From the NCBI RefSeq assembly GCF_001651035.1, contig NZ_LXRG01000065.1:350279-414278 (forward strand): a DNA stretch of 64,000 nt, written 5' to 3'. Positions 34,945 through 44,601 of the stretch are shown here, piece after piece (the stretch's first letter is position 1; each line of letters begins with the position of its first letter). This DNA comes from Halomonas sp. ALS9 (GTDB taxonomy: Bacteria; Pseudomonadota; Gammaproteobacteria; Pseudomonadales; Halomonadaceae). Under the pieces are notes generated by a model. It worked only from the letters and a program-made list of their open reading frames with translations. It was not told where the DNA came from and ran no database searches. The position numbers were made by a program, and so were the translations under genes.

Positions 34945-35037
34945 CGGTCATCGACTCAGAAAATGCAATTTGTCACATCGTCTGCGATGTTGCGAGCATC
35001 GGCGATGGGGCGGTCTATCTCAAGCACTTAACGAACG

Positions 35038-37641
35038 TTAGGCTTCTTGAGCGACCGGAATCACGTTTGAGGCGATCTTTTGATACTCCTCAATCTCGTG
35101 AAAGTTCATGTAACGATAAATCTCGCCCGCCATAGCGTCAAACTCACCCATATAGCGTTGATACTCTTCAACGCTGGGTAGGCGTCCTTCTACTGCGGCA
35201 ACGGCCGCCAGTTCCGCCGAGGCGAGGTACACATTGGCACCATCACCCAAACGGTTCGGGAAGTTACGTGTAGACGTAGACACCACGGTGCTCTTAGCGG
35301 CAACGCGGGCCTGGTTACCCATACACAGTGAACAACCCGGCATCTCCATACGGGCACCGGCACGGCCGTAAATACCGTAGTAGCCTTCTTCAGTCAGCTG
35401 GTGCTGATCCATTTTCGTCGGTGGTGCCAGCCACAGGCGGGTTTTTAAGCTGCCAGCAGGCTGCTTTTCAAGCAGTTTGCCAGCAGCCCGGAAGTGGCCG
35501 ATGTTGGTCATGCATGAGCCGATAAAGACTTCGTCGATTTTCTGGCCTGCCACTTCAGACAGCAGGCGCGCATCGTCCGGGTCATTCGGCGCACACAGAA
35601 CCGGCTCTTTAATTTCAGCCAGATCAATTTCGATAACTTCGGTGTACTCGGCGTCTTGGTCGGCACGCATCAGGCTAGGGTTGGCCAGCCACGCTTCCAT
35701 GCCTTCAATACGACGGCTGATGGTGCGCTCGTCGCCGTAACCGTTGCCCATCATCCACTTCAGCAGCGTGATGTTGGACTTCAGATACTCGGTAACGCTC
35801 TCTTCTGACAGGGTAATAGTACAGCCAGCAGCAGAGCGCTCGGCGGACGCATCAGAAAGTTCAAAGGCTTGCTCTACGGTCAGATCTTCCAGACCTTCAA
35901 TTTCCAACACGCGCCCGGAGAAGGCGTTTTTCTTGTTGGATTTATCAACGGTCAGCAAGCCTTGCTTGATGGCGTAGAGCGGAATAGCGTGAACCAGGTC
36001 GCGCAGGGTTACGCCAGGCTGGCGCTTGCCTTTAAAGCGAACCAGTACCGATTCCGGCATGTCCAGCGGCATGACGCCGGTGGCAGCGGCAAACGCGACT
36101 AGGCCCGAACCGGCTGGGAACGAGATGCCAAGCGGGAAACGGGTGTGCGAGTCGCCGCCGGTGCCCACTGTATCGGGGAGCAGCATACGGTTCAGCCAGC
36201 TGTGAATAATGCCGTCGCCAGGGCGCAGCGAAACGCCGCCACGGTTCATGATGAAGTCAGGCAGGGTATGGTGGGTATCCACATCAACCGGCTTCGGATA
36301 AGCGGCGGTATGGCAGAACGACTGCATGACCAGGTCGGCCTGAAAGCCCAGGCAGGCAAGGTCTTTCAGCTCATCACGAGTCATTGGCCCTGTGGTGTCT
36401 TGTGAGCCAACGGTGGTCATCTTGGGCTCGCAGTACATGCCGGGACGCACGCCGTCCAAGCCACACGCTTTACCGACCATTTTCTGCGCTAAAGTAAAGC
36501 CTTTACCGGTATCTTTGGGCTGATCAGGTAGGCGGAAAACGTCTGAAGTGGGTAGGCCCAGCGACTCACGCGCTTTACCGGTCAGGCCACGGCCAATGAT
36601 CAGGGGAATACGGCCGCCAGCGCGTACTTCATCCAGAATCAGCTGTGTTTTAAGCTCGAAGGTGGTGAGTACATCATCGCTATCGTGTTTGCACACTTTA
36701 CCTGCGTAAGGGTAAACATCGATGACATCGCCCATGTTCAGGTTAGTGACGTCCATCTCAACCGGCAGGGCGCCTGAATCTTCCATAGTATTAAAGAAGA
36801 TAGGGGCAATTTTGCTGCCAAAACAGAAGCCGCCAGCACGCTTGTTGGGAGCGTAAGGGATATCGTCGCCGAAGAACCACAGGACAGAGTTGGTGGCTGA
36901 CTTACGCGATGAACCGGTGCCAACAACGTCGCCTACGTATACGACCGGAAAACCTTTGGCTTTAACATCTTCAATCTGTTTGAGCGGGCCTGTGGTGCCA
37001 GGGGCGACAGGCTCAATGCCGTCACGCTCGTTTTTAAGCATGGCATTGGCGTGCAGCGGAATATCCGGGCGAGACCAGGCATCCGGCGCAGGAGAAAGGT
37101 CGTCAGTATTGGTTTCGCCAGGGACCTTAAACACGCTAAGGGTGATTTTTTCAGCCAGTGCGGGTTTAGACAGGAACCACTCAGCGTCTGCCCAGGATTG
37201 AATCACTTCTTTAGCGACGCTGTTGCCGTTTTTGGCACGGCTTTCCACATCGTGGAAGGCGTCGAACATCAGCAGTGTGTGCTTGAGTTGTTCGCCTGCT
37301 TCACGGGCAAGCTCCTCGTTATCGAGTAGCTCCACCATCGATACGATGTTGTAGCCACCCTGCATGGTGCCCAGCAGCTTAACGGCGTGAATCTTGTCGA
37401 TCAGCGGGGAGCTTGCTTCACCTTTCGCAATGGCGGTGAGAAAGCCTGCTTTAACATAAGCGGCCTCGTCAACGCCCGGCGGGACGCGGTTGGTGATTAA
37501 ATCGAGGATAAACTCCTCCTCACCGGCCGGTGGCGTTTTCAGTAGCTCAACCAGTGAGGCTACTTGTTCGGCGGTTAAGGGTTTGGGCGGGACGCCCTCA
37601 GCGGCACGTTCATCGACATGTTGGCGGTAAGCTTCAAGCAC
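35038..37641 (-). CDS. acnB: Aconitate hydratase B
   Basis: [4Fe-4S] TCA-cycle enzyme interconverting citrate and isocitrate; apo-AcnB also binds mRNAs. It has 867 residues, the usual length. Seen: N-terminal HEAT-like domain starting [16 protein letters not shown], the swivel domain with [20 protein letters not shown], and [21 protein letters not shown]. Cluster Cys occur in [11 protein letters not shown], then [15 protein letters not shown] and the [11 protein letters not shown] pair. Start is GTG at 37641, with GAGAGG 8 bases before it. A perfect 12-base palindrome GTCACATGTGAC at 37735 lies about 95 bases upstream. Confidence 0.97.
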   Translation of the reverse strand: MLEAYRQHVDERAAEGVPPKPLTAEQVASLVELLKTPPAGEEEFILDLITNRVPPGVDEAAYVKAGFLTAIAKGEASSPLIDKIHAVKLLGTMQGGYNIVSMVELLDNEELAREAGEQLKHTLLMFDAFHDVESRAKNGNSVAKEVIQSWADAEWFLSKPALAEKITLSVFKVPGETNTDDLSPAPDAWSRPDIPLHANAMLKNERDGIEPVAPGTTGPLKQIEDVKAKGFPVVYVGDVVGTGSSRKSATNSVLWFFGDDIPYAPNKRAGGFCFGSKIAPIFFNTMEDSGALPVEMDVTNLNMGDVIDVYPYAGKVCKHDSDDVLTTFELKTQLILDEVRAGGRIPLIIGRGLTGKARESLGLPTSDVFRLPDQPKDTGKGFTLAQKMVGKACGLDGVRPGMYCEPKMTTVGSQDTTGPMTRDELKDLACLGFQADLVMQSFCHTAAYPKPVDVDTHHTLPDFIMNRGGVSLRPGDGIIHSWLNRMLLPDTVGTGGDSHTRFPLGISFPAGSGLVAFAAATGVMPLDMPESVLVRFKGKRQPGVTLRDLVHAIPLYAIKQGLLTVDKSNKKNAFSGRVLEIEGLEDLTVEQAFELSDASAERSAAGCTITLSEESVTEYLKSNITLLKWMMGNGYGDERTISRRIEGMEAWLANPSLMRADQDAEYTEVIEIDLAEIKEPVLCAPNDPDDARLLSEVAGQKIDEVFIGSCMTNIGHFRAAGKLLEKQPAGSLKTRLWLAPPTKMDQHQLTEEGYYGIYGRAGARMEMPGCSLCMGNQARVAAKSTVVSTSTRNFPNRLGDGANVYLASAELAAVAAVEGRLPSVEEYQRYMGEFDAMAGEIYRYMNFHEIEEYQKIASNVIPVAQEA

Positions 37642-38189
37642 GTTGGGGCCCTCTCATTCACGTTTCATTTACTTTATGGTGACGGCCTGCACGTTGCACG
37701 GTGTTGGCCGCGCAGTTGTTGTAAAGTGGGGCCGGTCACATGTGACATACGCTTGACAAACAGCGTGTGGTTGGTTGGCTGAGATTCTACGGCAAACTGT
37801 CGACAATGTTAAGCTGGCAAGCAGAGACGGCTGTTGTACTTTATGTTGATGCCACAATTTCAACGGATCAAAAAAGCGCTTTTTATTAACCAATTGGCTT
37901 AAGTGAGGGAAATTTTTCTCCCATTTCATAGCCAACTGCTGGCTGTGCGGGTGTGATTGTCGTTACAGCGCGTTACCATACGCTTCGCTTTATAACCTTA
38001 AAGCCCTTTTTACTGTTGTGGTACTTACGTAGGCATGTTGATTAAAAGTGTGTGGAGCATTTTTAAACGCGCATCTACATTAGTAATTGTCGATTTAGAT
38101 CAAGAAGAATGGAATTCAACAGGGAACTATGAGCGCCTTGCGCGCTTATATGTTGTACAATAATGAGATACAAGCTTGGTGATGGTATT
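37642..38189. other. acnB-miaE divergent intergenic region (548 bp)
   Basis: Holds the acnB leader, with the perfect palindrome GTCACATGTGAC at 37735-37746 as a possible operator. It also holds a 42-codon frame (38035-38163, + strand, beginning MLIKSVWSIFKRAS) that ends in TAATG over an in-frame ATG ahead of miaE. That frame has no proper ribosome site and I do not recognise it. No hairpin terminator, RNA gene or convincing promoter for miaE was found. The stretch is visibly more AT-rich than its neighbours. Confidence 0.6.
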
Positions 38190-38873
38190 ATGTTGATACA
38201 ACCTGGTATGTCACAGCCCGCTGTGCAAACGAGTGCTTTGCAAACGGCTGATCACGCGGTGAAAGCGGATGATCTATTGCCGGAAAGTTTGCACCAGTTT
38301 TTGGCCTGTGCAACGCCTGACGCGTGGCTGCGGTGGGCGCTCGAAAATCCAGAAACGCTGCTGATTGACCATGCGCAGTGTGAAAAAAAAGCCGCTTCTA
38401 CCGCCATGAGTTTACTCTATCGCTACGTTGATCAGCCCCTTTTGTTAAGCAAAATGTCCCAATTAGCTCGGGAAGAACTGCTGCATTTTGAACAGGTGGT
38501 TGCGCTCATGGAGGCACGCGGAGTGGCTTACCAGCACCTAACCGCTTCACGTTACGCGGAAGGCCTCAGACGACATCTGCGCAGCAACGATCCCGAACGG
38601 CTAATTGATGTATTAATCATTGGTGCCCTTATCGAGGCACGTAGCTGTGAACGATTCGCTTGTTTAATTCCTTATTTAGATGAAGAGCTTGCCAGGTTTT
38701 ATCGCACCCTGGTGAAGTCAGAAGGCCGTCATTTTGAGGACTACCTGCTACTTGCTCGCCAGCAGACATCGGAATCAATCGATGAGCGGATCGCTTTTTT
38801 TGTAGCGCGTGAAGCGGAGCTGATTACTTCGCCCGATACGGCTTTTCGTTTTCATAGCGGTGTGCCAGCTTAA
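38190..38873 (+). CDS. miaE: tRNA-(ms2io6A)-hydroxylase
   Basis: Non-haem di-iron enzyme that hydroxylates the isopentenyl group of ms2i6A37 in tRNAs reading UNN codons. It has 227 residues from ATG 38190, with GGTGA 7 bases before; an earlier ATG at 38163 has no site. Seen: LACATPDAWLRWALENPETLLIDHAQCEKKAASTA with the first iron Glu region, REELLHFEQV near 90 (Glu, His), IEARSCERFACL near 150, and EGRHFEDYL near 185, the four-helix di-iron ligands. The N-terminal ~35 residues are non-conserved. The large regulator gene follows after 27 bases. Confidence 0.9.
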   Translation: MLIQPGMSQPAVQTSALQTADHAVKADDLLPESLHQFLACATPDAWLRWALENPETLLIDHAQCEKKAASTAMSLLYRYVDQPLLLSKMSQLAREELLHFEQVVALMEARGVAYQHLTASRYAEGLRRHLRSNDPERLIDVLIIGALIEARSCERFACLIPYLDEELARFYRTLVKSEGRHFEDYLLLARQQTSESIDERIAFFVAREAELITSPDTAFRFHSGVPA

Positions 38874-38900
38874 GCCGCTTAGCCCGGCAGGATGATTATC

Positions 38901-41900
38901 ATGCGCGATGCTCGTGAAACAGATCAGTTAACGCTCTTTGGCCACTTTTCGCTTACCCAGGGCGAAGACGTATTAACCCACTTCAGCTACGACAAAGTGA
39001 AAGCGCTGCTCGTTTATCTGCTGCTGCATCGTCAGCCGGTTAACCGGGCTGCGCTGGCCGAGTTGTTGTGGCCCGACCAAGGGTTATCTTCCGGCAGAAC
39101 CAACCTCCGTCACGCGCTGCACTGTTTGCGCCAGTCACTAGGTGAGAGCGCAGATCAAGTGTTGAGCGTCTCCCGGCAAACGATTGCCTTCCAACTTCCT
39201 GCCCATTGGAAAGTCGACCTGCACACGCTGCAGCAGTTGCTTGAAGGGCCACGCGATTTAGACACCTTAGAAGCACTGATGACTTGCTACCAAGGTGACT
39301 TGATTGAAGAGCTTCAATTGGCAAGCTGTAGTGAATTCCAGCGCTGGTTAGTCCAAGTGCGTAATGAGTGGCGCCAACGCGTTATTCGTTTTGCTGAACA
39401 GGTGCTTGACGCCCACACCGATGTGCCCGACTTGATCCTGGAAACCTTGGTCAGTCGCTTTTCGGGCTATGGCCCGTTTCATGAGCGTTTGGTGCGCCAG
39501 TTGGCTGAGCAAAATCAAATGGCCGCTGCTCATGAACAGTATAATAGCTACTTGCAGTTACTGGCGCTGTCAGGCCAGCAGCCTGAACCGAGTTTTTTGC
39601 AGCTAGCGAGCTATTGGTCTGATGGTCACCACGACCCCCGCATGATGAGCCCACAGGGTGCTTTTTCTCGCGCGCTGGCGGCGGACAGCAAGCCACTGCG
39701 TGAAGATGAAATTGAGCTGCGCCAGCTGTCTGTGATGGCTATCAGGTTGCGCTTGAAAGGGGAGTGGCAAGACCGAGCCGCGACCCGGCACTGCCTGACT
39801 CTGCAGTTAGAGCTGCTGCGCTGGTTAGAGCAGCAGTGCCATCACCTGGGCGGCTTCTGGTTGCCTGGCGCCACTGGCGGCCTGGGATTGGCGTGTTTCG
39901 GTACCCATGGGCCTGCTCACCAGTTGGCTGAGTTAGTGGCGCTCTATGAGCACTGCCGTCAGGCACTTCCCCAAGAAAGCGCCCGTCACTGGACTGGCGA
40001 AGACGACGTGCCGCAATTTGAGCTGGCGGCTGGTTTGCATAGCGGGCGAGTTGTCTACCTGCCTGAGCGGCAATTGGCGGATCCCCTTGGGCAAGTTACC
40101 CAAACTTCTTTGGAATTAATGAGCGCGGCTGAAGGCAGTGAACTGGTTATCTCGCAAGAGGCCAGCCAGCACATGCCGCCAGCGCTTGATCTTCAGCCAC
40201 GGCTGGTGTCGCGCTTGGTGGCCAGCGACGGTCGCGTACGTTTACGTGCCTTGGTGCTGGGCCAGAACGAGGGCGGCCGCGATGCGCTGCCACCCAGTTT
40301 GGTCGGGCGTGAAACCTCGCTGCGCACCTTGCGCGATGCGCTGGCGCGGGCAGGTATTGGTTTGCGTCAGAGCGTTTTAGTCCGCGGGGCGTCAGGTATG
40401 GGGAAATCGGCGCTGATGGTCGGTTTTCGCCAATTAGAACTTAGTCGCGATGCGGCTATTTGCTGGCAGCCCACCACGCGGCTATCGGTGCTAGATCCCT
40501 ACGGCGTTGCCCGCACGCTGGTGGGTTGGTATCTCAAGCAACCGCTCACCGTTGAGGCGATTCACGCGCTGCAGGAAACGCTTGAGTTGGCTCAGCTTAC
40601 ACCCGAGCGCCAGCAGCTGTTGGAAGAGGCACTGGGGGTGCACGAAGTTCAGGAGAGCACCCAGCTTGCCCAAAGCGGTGAAGCCGTTGAACTGGTGGTG
40701 ATGCTACTGCACCGCTTAATCGAGCGACAAGCGACCACCCATACCCTGGTGCTAATGGTCGACGATCTGCAGTGGCTGGATGAGCCTTCCTTCAAAGTGC
40801 TCGCTGGGCTACAGGCACGCTTGCCGATCAATACCGCCTTTATGCTGGTGGCGAGCCACCATGGTCGCGAACTGTTGCCGGTGAAGCTGCACTGGGATCA
40901 GCAAATTAGTTTGGGAAATCTGGATCCTCTGCAGTCTTCCCGGCTATTGTCACAGCTGTCACGGCGCTACCGCATTCATTTGAGCCCACGGCTACGCAAC
41001 CAGATTATTGAGCGCTGCGATGGCGTGCCACTCTATATGCAGGAGATTTGTCGCCGCTTGGATATGGATCGTCGCGAAGGACGCAGTGTCCAGTTCGACG
41101 AACTCCCCAAAGGGTTACTGGGTTTATTGGCCAGCCGTATTGATCAACTGGAAAGCGATCGAGAAATTGCCCATGTGGCAGCGGTGTTAGGTAAGCGTTT
41201 CCGGTTGGATTTCCTACAGGAGTGCAGTGGCTGGGAAAAAGGGCGGCTGAACCAAGCGCTCGAACATATGCGCGCTTTGGAGATTGTTGAGCTGGTCGAT
41301 AAGGAGAGCGGTGAGCACGAGTACCAGTTTAGCCATCAGTTGCTGCAAGAAGCTGCTTATCTTTCTTGCCCTCGAGATGTACGGGTTAAACTGCACCAGC
41401 AGGTAGTGACTTTAATTGAGGAGCGCTTCCCGGTATGGATTAGTCGTCACCCCGGTGATTTTGCCACCCATTTGCGCCGCAGCGGCCACTACGCCCGTGG
41501 CGCTCGCTATTTTGAGCTAGCTGCACGGGAGGCGCTAAAAGTCAGCGCTAACCGAACCGCGCTACGTATGGCCGATTTCGGTTTGGCGAGCCTGCGCCAT
41601 GTTGAACATGAGATTGAGCGTGAGGTGAGTTTACTCACCGTGCGCGGTCAGGCGGCGTTCTCGTTAGAAGGCCACGGTTCGCCAACCGCTCATGAAAGCT
41701 TTGTGCGTGCGCGGGAGCTGCTGCGCGAATCGGGTGCCGATAGTCTGGAAGACCCTGAAGATCTCGAACAGATATTCCTGGTCAAATGGGGGCTTTGGGT
41801 GGGGCGTAGCCAGCGCTATGCCCATGCGGATGCTTTTGCACTGGCTTCAACTCTCGCTGATATCGCCGCGCGTCTTGAAGATCCTCGTTATCGTCGTTTG

Positions 41901-42800
41901 GCCGATTATGCCCGAGCCAACTGCGAGTATTGGGCCGGTCGTATTCAGCAGGCCCACGACCACCTGGATGAAATCGATCCGCTCAATGCGCAGATGATGA
42001 TCGAATGGCTGCCATTCTCTGATCACCCGCAAGTCTCAGCCGCCTGTTTCCAGGGCTGGGCGCTGTGCCTGCGGGGTGATTATCAGCGTGCAGAGCGCCA
42101 GGTGTCGGCGGCGATTCGGCTGGCGGAGAAGATTGCTCACCCCGGTACCTTGGCGCTGGCACTTCTCTTTGCCGCTGCGCTCTATCGTCAGCTAGGCCAC
42201 GTCCACTTGGCTGCTCGCCATGCCGAACGAGCGGCGGCAATGACGGGAACGCCCGATTTACAGCTGTGGCAAATTTCTAGCCAGTGCATCCTCGGCTGGC
42301 AACGAGCTCTGGCAGGTGATGCCTCCGGGTTGGCTCAGTTGCGCGATAGCCTAGATCAAATGGCGGAGCTGAATGGGCGCGACCGCTATCAGCGGCCGGT
42401 ACTGTGGTACTCCGATGCCTGTATTGAGCTGGGCGAGTTAAATGCCGCAGAGGATTACCTTGACCAGTGCCTGGTGATTGCCCGAGAGCGTACTACGCTG
42501 TTTCTGCCTGAATTAGCCACTCAACTAGCCAAGGTACGTGACCTGTTGGGGCATCCCGCCAATGAAGTCAAAGCGCTGGCTGAAATGGCGATTAATCAGG
42601 CCCGGGAACACGGCAATCGCCATCAAGAGTTAGCGGCTCTTGAGCTATGGCTGACGCGCATTGAGCCCAACGACCAGCAGGCTAAAGAGAGCTTTAGGCA
42701 GTTGTTGAGTGAAGTCAGCCACAGTGATGCGCCGGTACTGACACGCTGGATTAGCTTGTTGGATCGCCGTTTGCCGCGGCCGGTAGGCGCTGAAGGTTGA
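38901..42800 (+). CDS. Large SARP/BTAD-type regulator with degenerate cyclase domain, AAA ATPase and TPR-like region
   Basis: About 1299 residues; ATG 38901 has AGGA 8 bases before it, better than ATG 38892. Domains seen in order. An OmpR/SARP-like winged helix (about 8-95, with KVKALLVYLLLHRQPVNRAALAELLWP) binds DNA. A BTAD helical domain (about 105-230) follows. A degenerate class III nucleotide-cyclase homology domain (about 275-440, FELAAGLHSGRVVYL) lacks the metal Asp residues. Then comes an NTPase with Walker A GASGMGKSAL near 497, Walker B LVLMVDDLQWLDEPSF near 620 and STAND-type helices. A long helical-repeat region, probably TPR, runs from about 830 to the end. Signal and targets are unknown. 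It likely shares a transcript with miaE. Confidence 0.85.
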   Translation: MRDARETDQLTLFGHFSLTQGEDVLTHFSYDKVKALLVYLLLHRQPVNRAALAELLWPDQGLSSGRTNLRHALHCLRQSLGESADQVLSVSRQTIAFQLPAHWKVDLHTLQQLLEGPRDLDTLEALMTCYQGDLIEELQLASCSEFQRWLVQVRNEWRQRVIRFAEQVLDAHTDVPDLILETLVSRFSGYGPFHERLVRQLAEQNQMAAAHEQYNSYLQLLALSGQQPEPSFLQLASYWSDGHHDPRMMSPQGAFSRALAADSKPLREDEIELRQLSVMAIRLRLKGEWQDRAATRHCLTLQLELLRWLEQQCHHLGGFWLPGATGGLGLACFGTHGPAHQLAELVALYEHCRQALPQESARHWTGEDDVPQFELAAGLHSGRVVYLPERQLADPLGQVTQTSLELMSAAEGSELVISQEASQHMPPALDLQPRLVSRLVASDGRVRLRALVLGQNEGGRDALPPSLVGRETSLRTLRDALARAGIGLRQSVLVRGASGMGKSALMVGFRQLELSRDAAICWQPTTRLSVLDPYGVARTLVGWYLKQPLTVEAIHALQETLELAQLTPERQQLLEEALGVHEVQESTQLAQSGEAVELVVMLLHRLIERQATTHTLVLMVDDLQWLDEPSFKVLAGLQARLPINTAFMLVASHHGRELLPVKLHWDQQISLGNLDPLQSSRLLSQLSRRYRIHLSPRLRNQIIERCDGVPLYMQEICRRLDMDRREGRSVQFDELPKGLLGLLASRIDQLESDREIAHVAAVLGKRFRLDFLQECSGWEKGRLNQALEHMRALEIVELVDKESGEHEYQFSHQLLQEAAYLSCPRDVRVKLHQQVVTLIEERFPVWISRHPGDFATHLRRSGHYARGARYFELAAREALKVSANRTALRMADFGLASLRHVEHEIEREVSLLTVRGQAAFSLEGHGSPTAHESFVRARELLRESGADSLEDPEDLEQIFLVKWGLWVGRSQRYAHADAFALASTLADIAARLEDPRYRRLADYARANCEYWAGRIQQAHDHLDEIDPLNAQMMIEWLPFSDHPQVSAACFQGWALCLRGDYQRAERQVSAAIRLAEKIAHPGTLALALLFAAALYRQLGHVHLAARHAERAAAMTGTPDLQLWQISSQCILGWQRALAGDASGLAQLRDSLDQMAELNGRDRYQRPVLWYSDACIELGELNAAEDYLDQCLVIARERTTLFLPELATQLAKVRDLLGHPANEVKALAEMAINQAREHGNRHQELAALELWLTRIEPNDQQAKESFRQLLSEVSHSDAPVLTRWISLLDRRLPRPVGAEG

Positions 42801-42821
42801 TAAGCTAAAGCAGGGCGCTGT

Positions 42822-43079
42822 TTATCGTGTGTCCTGTTCCAGCCAAGTTAAGGTGGCGAGTGCCTCTTCCCGGTGCTTGCCGCATACGCTAGCGTCAAAG
42901 TTAAAACGCTCGCAAACCCTAGGACGACTTGGGTCGCCAAATAGGCGGCATAGATTGTGCTCATCTAACTGCACGCAGCGAACGCCCGCCGGCTTGCCCT
43001 CAGGCATGCCGGGGATGGCTGACGTTATTGAGGGCGCGATGCAGCAGGCGCCACACCCAGCACGACATCCTTCACTCAT
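42822..43079 (-). CDS. YkgJ family cysteine cluster protein
   Basis: An 85-residue Fe-S or zinc cluster protein of unknown job. Seven Cys: CRAGCGACC near the start, CVQLDEHNLCRLFG, RVCERF and ASVCGK. The pattern C-x3-CGxCC then C-x8-C, C and C is that of the YkgJ (UPF0153) family. Its ATG overlaps the stop of the QueD-like gene (ATGA), so it is the last member of the queuosine operon. The link to queuosine is by position only; QueE is an Fe-S enzyme, which makes a cluster-related role thinkable. Confidence 0.9.
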   Translation of the reverse strand: MSEGCRAGCGACCIAPSITSAIPGMPEGKPAGVRCVQLDEHNLCRLFGDPSRPRVCERFNFDASVCGKHREEALATLTWLEQDTR

Positions 43080-43957
43080 GGCATAGCACTTGATAAAGCA
43101 CTGGGTATAGCACTTTGTATAGCACCGGGTGAAGACATCGCGATCGCACCCTTGTTGATACCCTCAAACGCTTGTATGCGCGTGATTACGCCGCTTTGTA
43201 AGGCCACTTCTTTTGCCAGCCAGGCGGCGATATTTTCTACCGTGGTGGGGCCGGGGAGGACTGCGCATAGCGACTGTGGCAACGTAATGGCGAAATCACC
43301 TTGGGCGGCCCTGTAGCCGCAAGTAAGGAAATCGTTATCGCGTTTGGTGATATCCGCTTCCTCGAGGAGGTAGCGATTTTCCAGCCACTTAGCCCACTGT
43401 TGTTCAAGCTTTGGTTGCCGCACCCCCTGTTGAAAGATATGTAGCCGCGAACGGTGGCCGTGAGCGATACGCTGGCAGTTGCCTAGGTGGCGCTTAAGGC
43501 CATGCGTATAACCATAGGCAGCGCCATCAATGGCCTCATCGCTAAGCGTCAGGGTCACTTGGTGGACATTCTCTGGGCGCTGTTCTGTGAGCTGGTGGCT
43601 TAAATGCTCGGCGACCGTGTCAGTATCAATAGCCTGCCAGGGCAGTAAACTAAAGGCCTCTTTCGGCCCGCGCACTTCCATGGTGTAGGGGGTGGTGGTA
43701 CGTATGCAGATGCCTTCAGGGCACTCCGTCACCGTGACCCCAGGTGCTTGAGTCGGTACCAGTAGTGTGTGGTCGAGTCCGCTGTCGAGCGTGCGTTTGA
43801 TCCATGGCTTGACTTCACCAAAGTCGAACAGCATACCGTCTTCACCCAGCTCGCCATCGAGCACTGCGTCTACCTGCCAGCTACAGCCGACTAAGCCGCG
43901 CTGGGGACACCAGAGGGAGACATCAATATGGGTCAGTTGTTGAACAAATAAGGACAT
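43076..43957 (-). CDS. Tandem PTPS-fold protein, QueD-like (6-carboxy-tetrahydropterin synthase)
   Basis: 293 residues, over twice the ~120 of a normal QueD, in two T-fold halves. Half 1 (1-140) has the FDFGEVK block at 44-50, LDH at 61-63 and a PTSE-like DTDTVAE, but GCSW where the zinc HGH should be. Half 2 (145-280) has Cys161 and HGH at 166-168 (LGNCQRIAHGH) and GPTTVENIAAW, but lost the LDH motif. The active site seems split between halves. Gene order queC-queE-this gene makes the QueD reaction (7,8-dihydroneopterin triphosphate to CPH4) likely. A repetitive Ser/Ala/Pro tail follows. It overlaps queE (TAATG) and ykgJ (ATGA). Confidence 0.8.
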   Translation of the reverse strand: MSLFVQQLTHIDVSLWCPQRGLVGCSWQVDAVLDGELGEDGMLFDFGEVKPWIKRTLDSGLDHTLLVPTQAPGVTVTECPEGICIRTTTPYTMEVRGPKEAFSLLPWQAIDTDTVAEHLSHQLTEQRPENVHQVTLTLSDEAIDGAAYGYTHGLKRHLGNCQRIAHGHRSRLHIFQQGVRQPKLEQQWAKWLENRYLLEEADITKRDNDFLTCGYRAAQGDFAITLPQSLCAVLPGPTTVENIAAWLAKEVALQSGVITRIQAFEGINKGAIAMSSPGAIQSAIPSALSSAMP

Positions 43958-44601
43958 TAATCAAAACCTGCTAATTTGTGCATTTGCAGCGACAAACGCC
44001 ACTGGGGGTTAGCCATACAGTAAGCGGTCGCTTCAGCGACAGTGCTCTTAGCCTGGTCGAGAGGGGCAAGATCCATCGGCTGTAGAAAAAAGTGGCGAAA
44101 CCCCAGGCGTGAAAACTGCTCTGGGGGAGCGTCTGCCTGAGGGTAAACGAGCTTTAATTCGTCGCCTCGGGTAACCGCCAGCGGATTGCTACCCTTGGGG
44201 CTTACACAGAGCCAGTCAATGCCAGGGGGCGGCTTCAATGTACCGTTGGTTTCGACAGCCACCTCAAACCCATGGCTATGTAAAGTGGCAATCAACGCTG
44301 CGTCAAGCTGCAGCAAAGGCTCACCGCCGGTAAACACCACATAGGGCGTCGCATTGTCGTTATGGCTGGGCCAGAGCGCAGCAATATGCTCGGCCAGGGT
44401 CGTGGCGGTGGCAAATTTGCCGCCATTGATGCCGTTAGTGCCGATAAAATCCGTATCGCAAAAGGTACATTTAGCCGTTGACCGGTCAACCTCGCGGCCC
44501 GACCACAGGTTGCAGCCGCTAAACCGACAAAAAACGCTCGCTCTGCCAGCTTGGGCACCTTCCCCTTGCAGGGTATAAAACGCTTCTTTGACCTGATACA
44601 T
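43957..44601 (-). CDS. queE: 7-carboxy-7-deazaguanine synthase (radical SAM)
   Basis: Radical SAM enzyme that contracts 6-carboxy-tetrahydropterin to 7-carboxy-7-deazaguanine in preQ0 synthesis. It has 214 residues. Seen: EAFYTLQGEGAQAGRASVF, the cluster motif with a long insert C30-NLWSGREVDRSTAK-C45-TFC48 (CX14CX2C, normal for QueE), VVFTGGEPLLQLD for SAM binding, VETNGTLKPP, and SPKGSNPL. Its ATG shares one base with the queC stop (TGATG), and its stop overlaps the QueD-like start. Confidence 0.95.
   Translation of the reverse strand: MYQVKEAFYTLQGEGAQAGRASVFCRFSGCNLWSGREVDRSTAKCTFCDTDFIGTNGINGGKFATATTLAEHIAALWPSHNDNATPYVVFTGGEPLLQLDAALIATLHSHGFEVAVETNGTLKPPPGIDWLCVSPKGSNPLAVTRGDELKLVYPQADAPPEQFSRLGFRHFFLQPMDLAPLDQAKSTVAEATAYCMANPQWRLSLQMHKLAGFD

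Noticed and set aside
36900..37330. Open + strand frames inside acnB
   Set aside because: They are shadows of the conserved acnB reading frame on the other strand and have no own start signals.
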